A DNA stretch of 6,508 nucleotides from Fidelibacterota bacterium (GTDB lineage Bacteria > Fidelibacterota > Marinisomatia > Marinisomatales > UBA1611): NCBI GenBank assembly GCA_015658495.1, contig DQOT01000338.1:1-6508 (forward strand), read 5' to 3'. Both the position numbers and the translations under genes were made by a program. The notes beneath the pieces were generated by a model, which searched no databases, was not told the DNA's origin, and saw only the letters and a program-made list of their open reading frames with translations. Of the stretch, positions 1-5,843 are shown piece by piece. Every line of letters begins with the position of its first letter. Within the stretch, counting starts at the first letter, position 1.

Positions 1-6
1 AAATGA

Positions 7-30
7 GACCCTTTTTCAGGGCGTTTTTCT
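7..30 (+). terminator. Weak hairpin plus T-run, possible terminator of an off-window plus-strand gene
   Basis: CCCT (9-12) and AGGG (18-21) can form a four-base-pair stem around a five-base loop, followed by CG and five T (24-28). The T-run lies on the plus-strand side, so it suits a gene entering from the left better than the minus-strand pil operon. In the minus direction the hairpin is followed only by TCTCATTT. A TGA at 4-6 could be the stop codon of such a gene, but too little sequence is visible to test that. The stem is short, so the call is tentative. Confidence 0.3.
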
Positions 31-38
31 GATATCAG
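29..38. repeat. Perfect 10-bp palindrome CTGATATCAG
   Basis: The ten bases read identically on both strands and sit directly after the T-run of the hairpin at 9-28, about 70 bases beyond the pilC stop codon. It could be part of a bidirectional terminator or a protein-binding site. A palindrome of this length can also occur by chance, and no second copy was noticed in the window. Confidence 0.25.
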
Positions 39-105
39 TATTTTGGGGTGTAAAAGCTGTTTTGGACCAATGGAAGGAAGAGAAGAATCTCTAAAGACTG
101 TTAAT

Positions 106-1353
106 TTAACTTGTAGACAACGCTTCGTACATATCCCAAATGGGCAGGAAGATCGCCAGGGACAGTGTCAGGATCATAATACCCATGATGACAGTGATGA
201 GGGGTTCAAGTGTTGCAGTCAATTTTAAAACACGATCCTGGACTTCCGCATCGGTCATATCCCCGATCTCTTTGAGCATATCATCCATGGCACCGGCTTC
301 TTCACCCACTTGGATCATTTTTAAAACATGGGGTGGAAAAATATCGTGGGTGTGCCGCTGGATAGAAAGAGCTACTTTTTTCCCCATTTCCACATCTGCA
401 TGAACTTTGGCTAATCGATCCTCAATAAAGGCATTCCCGGCCGTTTTGCCGGCAATATCCAATGCTTCCAGGATGGGAACACCGGTCCGGTCCAGTGTAT
501 CCAGCACATGGCAAAAACGGGAAATGGACATTTTTTGGGCAAGAGGGCCAAAAATGGGCAGGGTCAAAATAAATTTGTGCCATTGATACAGGCCTTCTTT
601 TGTTTTTAAAGCCCTCCAGAATACTAAAATGAAAAACAAAACAAAAAAGATGATTCCGGCCCAGTTATCCTGCGTGAACTGATCGATACCAAGAAGAATT
701 CGCGTGGGCAGGGGCAGCTCGATCCGGGTACTGGAGAAAAGTGCAGAAAACCTGGGTAAAATGTAAGTCACCGCAAACACACCAACCATCAAGGTAATTC
801 CGATTACTATGGAGGGATACCGGATGGCCTGTTTGATTCCCATTGTTAATTTCAGGTCATGAGCAATAAAATCCGCCAATTGGAACATGACCATATCCAA
901 CACACCGGCGCTTTCACCTGCTTTTACAATATTCACAAACATATTGTTAAAAACTTTCGGATGGCGGCTCATGGATTTGGAAAGAGCCATCCCACCGGAA
1001 ACATCATCAATGACGGCATCAATGGTTTTATTCAGCAGGGGATTGGATTGATCCGAATGGACCGAGTCCAATGCATCCACCAGGGGGACACCTGCCTTCA
1101 GCATCACCGATAATTGCCGGGTGAAATTGTAAATATCGGTGGGCGGGACTTTTTCGAAAAAAGTAATGTCCACATCCAAAATGGATTTTTTTCTCTCTGA
1201 TACAGAAACTGGCTCCAATCCCATTCGTTCCAATTGTATGAGGACACTATCTTCGCCTATGGCCCTCAATTCTCCCCGAACTACACCGCTATCAGCATTC
1301 GTGGCGATGTAGGAAAAGACGGTTAGCTTTTTAATCTTTTTTTCGGAGGCCAT
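106..1353 (-). CDS. pilC: PilC/GspF-family inner-membrane platform protein
   Basis: This polytopic inner-membrane protein forms the platform of type IV pilus and type II secretion machines, where the assembly ATPase is thought to act to insert pilin subunits. At 415 residues it has the usual family length. A cytoplasmic N-terminal segment precedes two T2SSF repeats at about 72-195 and 275-397. Likely membrane helices lie near 180-200, 231-247 and 383-405. The second repeat carries the family signature FPP (339-341), then MIQVGEEAG (346-354). Its ATG lies inside the end of the upstream sigma-54 activator gene (23-base overlap, different frame) and no clear Shine-Dalgarno sequence precedes it, so it probably depends on re-initiating ribosomes. 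It is the last operon gene in view; about 105 bases without a gene follow. Family assignment is secure. Pilus versus secretion use is inferred from the adjacent pilB and pilD. Confidence 0.93.
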   Translation of the reverse strand: MASEKKIKKLTVFSYIATNADSGVVRGELRAIGEDSVLIQLERMGLEPVSVSERKKSILDVDITFFEKVPPTDIYNFTRQLSVMLKAGVPLVDALDSVHSDQSNPLLNKTIDAVIDDVSGGMALSKSMSRHPKVFNNMFVNIVKAGESAGVLDMVMFQLADFIAHDLKLTMGIKQAIRYPSIVIGITLMVGVFAVTYILPRFSALFSSTRIELPLPTRILLGIDQFTQDNWAGIIFFVLFFILVFWRALKTKEGLYQWHKFILTLPIFGPLAQKMSISRFCHVLDTLDRTGVPILEALDIAGKTAGNAFIEDRLAKVHADVEMGKKVALSIQRHTHDIFPPHVLKMIQVGEEAGAMDDMLKEIGDMTDAEVQDRVLKLTATLEPLITVIMGIMILTLSLAIFLPIWDMYEALSTS

Positions 1354-2782
1354 GCTGATCTAATTTTCGATAAAGTGTCATACGGCTGATCCCAAGCTGC
1401 TGGGCGGTGAGGGTCATATTCCAATTGTTTCTTGAAAGCCCCGCCTGGATCGCTTCATATTCTAATTCTTTTAATGATTTTACCGCGGATGTATCAATGA
1501 AATGCAATTGTTCTTCAGCAGGATTCTGGGTACCATATATTGTATTGCTATTCTGTGGCGAGGGTGATGAAACAAGCGGGGAACTTGTCACTGGGGCAGT
1601 TTGTTGATGCAGGTGATGCGATGATTCATCCAAGATCGGTTTGATCTCATTTTCCGTCAGGATCGGTATATCATTGATCAGGACGATCCTTTCCAATGTG
1701 TTTTCTAATTCACGTACATTTCCAATCCAGGGGAATGATTTCAACAAGACCATTCCAGCCGGTGAAATATAATGAACTGGTGTTTTATGTTTTTTCGCCA
1801 ACCTTTTCAGGATGGACATGGCCATCAGGGGAATATCTTCAGGGTGGTCTCGGAGGGGTGGAATGGTAATGGGGAATACATTGATCCGATGGAGTAAATC
1901 CTGCCGAAATTCGCCTTTCCTGATCTTGTCTTCCAGATCTTGGTTGGTTGCGGAAATGACCCGTACATCCACTTTAATGGTTTCTGCACCGCCCACCCGT
2001 TCTATCTCACTACTTTCCAGCACTCGCAGGATCTTGGCTTGGAGGGAAGGGCTCATATCCCCGATCTCATCCAGGAAAATAGTCCCGGCATTCGCTGTGA
2101 GGAATTTTCCATCTTTTCGTTCAATGGCTCCGGTGAAGGCTCCTTTTTCGTGCCCAAATAATTCGCTTTCTAATAATTCAGATGGAATGGCAGGACAATT
2201 AACAACAACATTGGGTCGATCCCGGCGAAGGCTTGTTTCATGTAATGTTTTTGCTATTAAATTTTTTCCGGTTCCACTTTCACCGTATAAAAGAGTGGTC
2301 ACATCTTTATTTTTGATCTGGATCATGAGGTGATACACCTTTAACATGGCATCGGTCATACCCACTATACCCCTGTATCCAATGGACGTAAAAGAGCGAA
2401 GAGATGTTTTGGGTGCATCTTTGATGAAATTATGAAAACGATCTGCCGATGTGAGCATTTCCATCAGTTCCTCTGTGGATGTGTGATCCGGTTCAAACCA
2501 GCCAAAGAGTCCGTGCCCGAAATCTTTCATGAGTTGGGAACGCCGTTCATCTCCACGGATAATACTGATCAACGGAATCTCTTGTTTTATTGAGACGAAT
2601 TCCTCAATTAGCCGGGAAGCGGTCATGAGGGGGAGCTGGTCTTCAATGATGATAGCATCAAAACTCTGGGTTTGGGCAGCGCTCAAGGCGATCATACCAT
2701 TCTGGACATAATCCACAAGAGTACCGGTCCCGGAAAGTTGGGGGATGTCCCGTTTCTTTCCACCAACGTATAACACCGTCAT
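1331..2782 (-). CDS. NtrC-type sigma-54 activator with a degenerate (phosphomimetic-like) receiver domain
   Basis: This cytoplasmic enhancer-binding protein (483 residues) should remodel sigma-54 RNA polymerase by ATP hydrolysis. The domains are a receiver-like region (1-115), an AAA+ core (about 135-370), a linker rich in Ser, Pro, His and Gln (388-425) and a Fis-type helix-turn-helix (about 438-478). The core is complete: Walker A GESGTGKN (167-174), sigma-54 contact loop GAFTGA (214-219), Walker B FLDE (236-239), Arg-finger region around 293-299 and GNVREL (354-359). The receiver has lost its chemistry: the acidic pair is Gly7-Gly8, the phosphoacceptor position is Glu47, the switch Thr is Ile65 and the conserved Lys is Glu97, although Pro98 remains. 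The start overlaps the pilB stop as ATGA, with a weak GAGG about 11 bases upstream. In architecture it resembles PilR, but no sensor kinase is in view. Targets are unknown; pilin genes are a reasonable inference. Confidence 0.92.
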   Translation of the reverse strand: MTVLYVGGKKRDIPQLSGTGTLVDYVQNGMIALSAAQTQSFDAIIIEDQLPLMTASRLIEEFVSIKQEIPLISIIRGDERRSQLMKDFGHGLFGWFEPDHTSTEELMEMLTSADRFHNFIKDAPKTSLRSFTSIGYRGIVGMTDAMLKVYHLMIQIKNKDVTTLLYGESGTGKNLIAKTLHETSLRRDRPNVVVNCPAIPSELLESELFGHEKGAFTGAIERKDGKFLTANAGTIFLDEIGDMSPSLQAKILRVLESSEIERVGGAETIKVDVRVISATNQDLEDKIRKGEFRQDLLHRINVFPITIPPLRDHPEDIPLMAMSILKRLAKKHKTPVHYISPAGMVLLKSFPWIGNVRELENTLERIVLINDIPILTENEIKPILDESSHHLHQQTAPVTSSPLVSSPSPQNSNTIYGTQNPAEEQLHFIDTSAVKSLKELEYEAIQAGLSRNNWNMTLTAQQLGISRMTLYRKLDQHGLRKKD

Positions 2783-4449
2783 GATGTTATTATCCTCGTG
2801 GTTCCCAATGTTTCATAGATTTCAGAAAGAGAGGTATCTCCCCGTTTGATCTTGGTGACACCATCTTCTAACAAGGTAATCATCCCATTTTTCATTGCTA
2901 ATTCACGGATGTGGTATCCCGGTGCTTCCTGGAGAACTAGATCGGAAATATCAACATCCACCAGCAAAAATTCATAAATCCCGATTCGACCATTATAGCC
3001 TGTATTCCGACAAGCAAGACATCCGTTTCCCTTAAATCCTTCCAAGGGTTCATCCGGGTTCAAACCTGCTAATTTCAATTCTTCTGGTGTTGAAGAATAA
3101 GGCTCGCGGCATTCCTTACAAATCCGGCGTACGAGCCGTTGTGCCAAAATACCTTTCACCGTAGAAGCGATCAGAAACGGTTCCACACCCCAGTTCAATA
3201 ACCGTGTAAAACCGGAAGCAGCATCATTGGTGTGAACCGTGCTAAACACAAGGTGACCGGTCAACGCTGCTCGAATAGCCAATTCCACTGTTTCTTCGTC
3301 ACGAACCTCACCCACCATAATAATATCCGGGTCCTGCCGCAGGATCGATCGCAGAGCGGATGCAAAGGTGACACCTGATTTTGTATTCACTTGGGCTTGA
3401 TTGATATTTTCCAGGTCATACTCAATGGGATCTTCCACTGTAACAATATTCACATCCGGTTTTTCTAATTTATGCAGGGTGGAATAAAGGGTGGTTGTTT
3501 TACCAGATCCTGTTGGGCCTGAGACTAAAATGATGCCTTCGCCACCCACGAGTATGTTGTTGAATTGATTTTCGGTACGCTCTTCAAATCCCAGGTCTCT
3601 TAATGAATGGAGTGCTTCCGAAATATTCAATAAACGAAGCACAGTTTTTTCTCCATAGAGTGTGGGATACGTGGAAATACGAAGATCCAACCGCCCGGAA
3701 GATGAATTGAACAAAATACGTCCATCCTGGGGCCGCCGTGTTTCAGCAATATCCATATTTGACATGATCTTGAGCCGCGACACTAACGCTGTATGGATAT
3801 CCCTGGGTAAGGCCTGGAAATCCTGCAAGCGGCCATCAATGCGAAACCGAACCCGGATATCATTTTCCCGCGGCTCTACATGAATATCCGAACAGCGGTA
3901 TCGCTGGCTTTGGGTGATAATACTATCCACCAGTTCCACAATTCTTGTCTCATCAAACAGATCAGAAATATCCGTGACTTCCTCACCCGAAGAACCGACA
4001 TCCACGAATCCGGAAATGCCATAATAGAGATCAATGGCATTTACAATTTCCGATTCTGTAACAATCACCGGTTCTATTTTGAGACCCGTTGCATCCCGGG
4101 CAGCATTGATAGGTGACGCATCCAACGGATCGGTCACAGCAATATTTAACGTATTGTTCAACCTGAACAAGGGCAGCATTTTTTTGGAGCGGATGATTCG
4201 CTCAGGGATAAGATCCATGACGGATTTATCCACATCGTAATGCCCAAGGGGCAAATAGGGGATTTTCAATTGCTGACTGATATAGCGGTTCAATTCCCGC
4301 TCATCCAAATATCCCAATTCTCTGAAAATGACACCGATATACACGTCCTTTTCTTTTTGTATACCCAGTGCTTTCTGGAGTTGATCTTCATCAATCTTCC
4401 CAGCCTGAATGAGCAATTGCCCCAGTGAATGTTTTCCGGTTATGGCCAT
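2779..4449 (-). CDS. pilB: PilB/GspE-family assembly ATPase with tandem MshEN-like N-terminus
   Basis: This hexameric cytoplasmic ATPase powers pilus or pseudopilus assembly at the inner membrane. At 556 residues it is typical of PilB. The N-terminal T2SSE_N/MshEN-like region shows two related 24-residue units (8-31 and 37-60) separated by five residues. The catalytic domain has Walker A GPTGSGKT (311-318), Asp box VTVEDPIEY (336-344), Walker B MVGE (378-381) and His box around H399 and H406. C444, C447, C477 and C480 form the tetracysteine zinc site found in PilB and GspE but generally absent from the retraction ATPase PilT. The leading Arg of the canonical MshEN units is Ser8 and Tyr37 here, so c-di-GMP binding is uncertain. 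Its ATG directly follows the pilD stop with no gap, and its TGA overlaps the activator start. Without a secretin or pilins, GspE or MshE are alternatives, but the pilB-pilC-pilD grouping favours a type IV pilus. Confidence 0.94.
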   Translation of the reverse strand: MAITGKHSLGQLLIQAGKIDEDQLQKALGIQKEKDVYIGVIFRELGYLDERELNRYISQQLKIPYLPLGHYDVDKSVMDLIPERIIRSKKMLPLFRLNNTLNIAVTDPLDASPINAARDATGLKIEPVIVTESEIVNAIDLYYGISGFVDVGSSGEEVTDISDLFDETRIVELVDSIITQSQRYRCSDIHVEPRENDIRVRFRIDGRLQDFQALPRDIHTALVSRLKIMSNMDIAETRRPQDGRILFNSSSGRLDLRISTYPTLYGEKTVLRLLNISEALHSLRDLGFEERTENQFNNILVGGEGIILVSGPTGSGKTTTLYSTLHKLEKPDVNIVTVEDPIEYDLENINQAQVNTKSGVTFASALRSILRQDPDIIMVGEVRDEETVELAIRAALTGHLVFSTVHTNDAASGFTRLLNWGVEPFLIASTVKGILAQRLVRRICKECREPYSSTPEELKLAGLNPDEPLEGFKGNGCLACRNTGYNGRIGIYEFLLVDVDISDLVLQEAPGYHIRELAMKNGMITLLEDGVTKIKRGDTSLSEIYETLGTTRIITS

Positions 4450-5247
4450 TTAAAACATCGTCCTGTAGTACCAGTCCAAAATGTAGTTCCCGCCGTAAGG
4501 TGTGGTGGTCAAGATCGATAAAAGTGTGCCACCGGCAAGATAAGGGCCGAATGGTATTTTTTGGCTTTTGGAAATCATCTTGGATCCCAGCATAATAAAC
4601 ACGACAATAGCGGAAATTGCGAAACTTAAATACAAGGCTAACACTGAATATTCAACCCCAAGATATCCGCCCAGGACCAATCCAAGTTTAATATCCCCAA
4701 ATCCGATACTTTCTTTTTTCAGGATAAATTGACCGACCAACCCAATGGCAAATAAAAATCCTGCAAAAACGAATGCGCCTGACATGCCATCTTCCCAATC
4801 AATGGGCAGCCAGTCCATAGGGAGCCCAACGGCCAGCACCGCAAGCCCAAAGAGTACAAATCCGTTTGGGATGATCAAATGATCCATATCCACGAAGGTG
4901 ATGACGATCAAAAGATAGGTTAAAATAAGATACATGAAGAATTTTTCGTTGATGCCAAAAATGATAAAAAGCCAAACGGTCATGACCGCCGTGAGCCCTT
5001 CTACCAGGGCATAGCGCATGGAAAAAGCAGCACCACAATGCCGGCATTTTCCGCCCAGAATGAAATAACTCAGGATGGGAATATTATCAAAAGGTTTGAC
5101 GGGTGTTTTACAGGATCCGCAATGGGATGCCGGTTTGATCAAACTCATTTTTTCCGGCACTCGATAGATCACCACATTTAAAAAACTTCCAAAGGCAGCC
5201 CCGAGAATAAAAATAAAAAAAATAATGATGTAATCTGAGAGGTCCAT
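4450..5247 (-). CDS. pilD: Prepilin peptidase / N-methyltransferase (PilD/GspO)
   Basis: This inner-membrane aspartyl protease cleaves the short leader of type IV prepilins and pseudopilins and then N-methylates the new N-terminal residue. The 265-residue protein is full length for the bifunctional form. The N-terminal domain has the signature GAAFGSFLNVVIYRVP (16-31) and four zinc-type cysteines, C43, C46, C68 and C71, typical of enzymes with the methyltransferase domain. The two catalytic aspartates are D120, in the context VDMD, and D185, in the GFGD motif. Several hydrophobic helices follow, along with the conserved IPFGPYLAGG (231-240). Its ATG shares one base with the stop of the upstream receiver gene (TAATG). 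A G-rich stretch lies about 12-17 bases upstream, farther than a normal ribosome binding site. No pilin substrate is encoded in the window. Confidence 0.95.
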   Translation of the reverse strand: MDLSDYIIIFFIFILGAAFGSFLNVVIYRVPEKMSLIKPASHCGSCKTPVKPFDNIPILSYFILGGKCRHCGAAFSMRYALVEGLTAVMTVWLFIIFGINEKFFMYLILTYLLIVITFVDMDHLIIPNGFVLFGLAVLAVGLPMDWLPIDWEDGMSGAFVFAGFLFAIGLVGQFILKKESIGFGDIKLGLVLGGYLGVEYSVLALYLSFAISAIVVFIMLGSKMISKSQKIPFGPYLAGGTLLSILTTTPYGGNYILDWYYRTMF

Positions 5248-5627
5248 TATGCTGCTTTCACCCCTTCTATGGATTCCATGAGATCACGAAACCGGAATGG
5301 TTTCCCAAGGATATGGTCTGCACCGCTTGCTCGAAACATATCCTGAACGGAATCCACATTATTGCTTGTAATTAAGATTACATGGGTCTCTTTAAAGCGA
5401 TCATCAAATTTCAGGAGCCGGGAAACACGAAATCCATTCATGCTGGGAAGCAGCGTTTCCGACACAATATAATCAGGCGATTCGTTGCAGGCGCGGGTGT
5501 ACCCTTCGTAACCGTCTTTTGCAGTGATGACCAACATGTCCCGTTGTTTGAACCGGTTGGACAGACTGTCCAGGATTGCATCATCACTCTCAATGATGAG
5601 CACAGATTTTTGTTTATTCTCTGACAT
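5247..5627 (-). CDS. Single-domain CheY-like receiver with Glu at the phosphoacceptor site
   Basis: This 126-residue stand-alone receiver has no output domain, so it probably acts by binding a partner protein. The fold elements are in place: beta-1 VLII (9-12), a PDYIV strand (51-55), LLPSMNG (59-65), switch Thr87 in ILIT, and Lys109 in GKPF. Two acidic-pocket residues have changed: the acidic pair reads Glu13-Ser14, and the phosphoacceptor Asp is Glu57 (codon at 5457-5459). Glu at this position often mimics the phosphorylated state in related proteins, but whether it does here is untested. It is the first gene of the pil operon. Its leader is AT-rich with no visible Shine-Dalgarno sequence, and no upstream in-frame ATG was found. 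Possible partners are the operon's PilB or the sigma-54 activator, by inference. PilG/PilH-type pilus regulators are a loose analogy only. Confidence 0.85.
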   Translation of the reverse strand: MSENKQKSVLIIESDDAILDSLSNRFKQRDMLVITAKDGYEGYTRACNESPDYIVSETLLPSMNGFRVSRLLKFDDRFKETHVILITSNNVDSVQDMFRASGADHILGKPFRFRDLMESIEGVKAA

Positions 5628-5730
5628 AAATATAAATAGCGGGAAAGCCAGAGTTTGGTTGGCAATTCCCTTACTTCGGATAATTAAAACTTAATAATAA
5701 AATAGTAAAGTGTCACATAATTTTACAGCC

Positions 5731-5760
5731 TTGACGAAAACACTTGTTTCATTGTGTTAC
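5731..5760 (+). promoter_or_regulatory. Possible sigma-70 promoter toward the coaBC fragment
   Basis: TTGACG (5731-5736) matches the -35 consensus at five of six positions. With an 18-base spacer the -10 candidate is TGTTAC (5755-5760), which matches only three of six. It points toward the coaBC fragment, whose first usable ATG is at 5844. The -35 is good but the -10 is poor, so this is tentative. Confidence 0.25.
5739..5758. repeat. Inverted repeat AACAC-N10-GTGTT, possible operator
   Basis: The two five-base arms (5739-5743 and 5754-5758) are exact reverse complements with centres 15 bases apart, a spacing compatible with a dimeric regulator. The repeat lies inside the candidate plus-strand promoter and downstream of the minus-strand one. 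A second small inverted repeat, CACG-N5-CGTG, follows at about 5764-5776. Arms this short arise easily by chance in AT-rich DNA. Confidence 0.2.
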
Positions 5761-5795
5761 AGTCACGTAAATCGTGCAAATGTGAATAGGTTTTG

Positions 5796-5804
5796 ATTAT
5801 ATCA
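5796..5804 (-). promoter_or_regulatory. Extended -10 promoter element for the pil operon
   Basis: On the minus strand these bases read TGATATAAT, a perfect TGnTATAAT extended -10. The -35 region 17 bases upstream (GAAATT) is poor, which is common for extended -10 promoters. Transcription would begin near 5789, about 160 bases before the receiver ATG. This housekeeping-type promoter is the best candidate for the operon; no convincing sigma-54 site was found on this strand. Confidence 0.4.
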
Positions 5805-5843
5805 TTCTGTAAAAGTTAAATTTCGGGGCATTTTTTGCAGCGC

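Larger units (their letters stand above)
5628..5843. other. Divergent intergenic region between the pil operon and the coaBC fragment
   Basis: This 216-base AT-rich stretch has stops in all plus frames and no credible gene. It contains an extended -10 element for the minus strand, a weaker plus-strand promoter candidate and a short inverted repeat, listed separately. If the minus-strand promoter is real, the receiver mRNA would have a leader of about 160 bases. No riboswitch or small RNA could be recognised in it. Its right end (about 5820) is also the point where CoaC homology abruptly begins. Confidence 0.7.

Noticed and set aside
56..70. A sigma-54-like site on the minus strand just beyond pilC (TTGG then GC)
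   Set aside because: Only nine bases separate GG from GC where ten are required, and sigma-54 promoters tolerate spacing changes poorly. No downstream gene is visible.
85..98. A possible minus-strand terminator hairpin AGAGA-TTCT-TCTCT after pilC
   Set aside because: The stem is only five mostly A-T pairs and is followed by TCCTTCC, not a T-run, so it does not make a convincing intrinsic terminator.
43..228. A short plus-strand frame starting in the left intergenic region and running antisense to pilC
   Set aside because: Most of it is antisense to the conserved C-terminus of PilC, and the translation has no recognisable features or ribosome binding site.
1812..2333. A 173-codon plus-strand open frame opposite the AAA+ domain of the sigma-54 activator
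   Set aside because: It is antisense to a strongly conserved coding region, its translation has no recognisable domain, and the minus-strand protein has full motif support. It is a frame shadow.
5438..5665. A 75-codon minus-strand frame overlapping the receiver gene from a TTG start
   Set aside because: It lies in a different frame over a well-supported receiver, starts at a non-ATG codon without a ribosome binding site, and has no domain features.
5659..5674. A sigma-54-like site on the plus strand (TTGG, ten bases, AC)
   Set aside because: The spacing is right, but the invariant GC of the -12 element is AC, and it points away from the pil operon toward the truncated coaBC. It is not strong enough to annotate.
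5786..5809. A possible remnant of the missing CoaC N-terminal strand (GFDYIIL, compare ADLVIL) in another frame
   Set aside because: The match is a few hydrophobic residues between stop codons, and the following 13 bases do not supply the expected APAT segment. Nothing CoaC-like lies further upstream, so chance is the simpler explanation.
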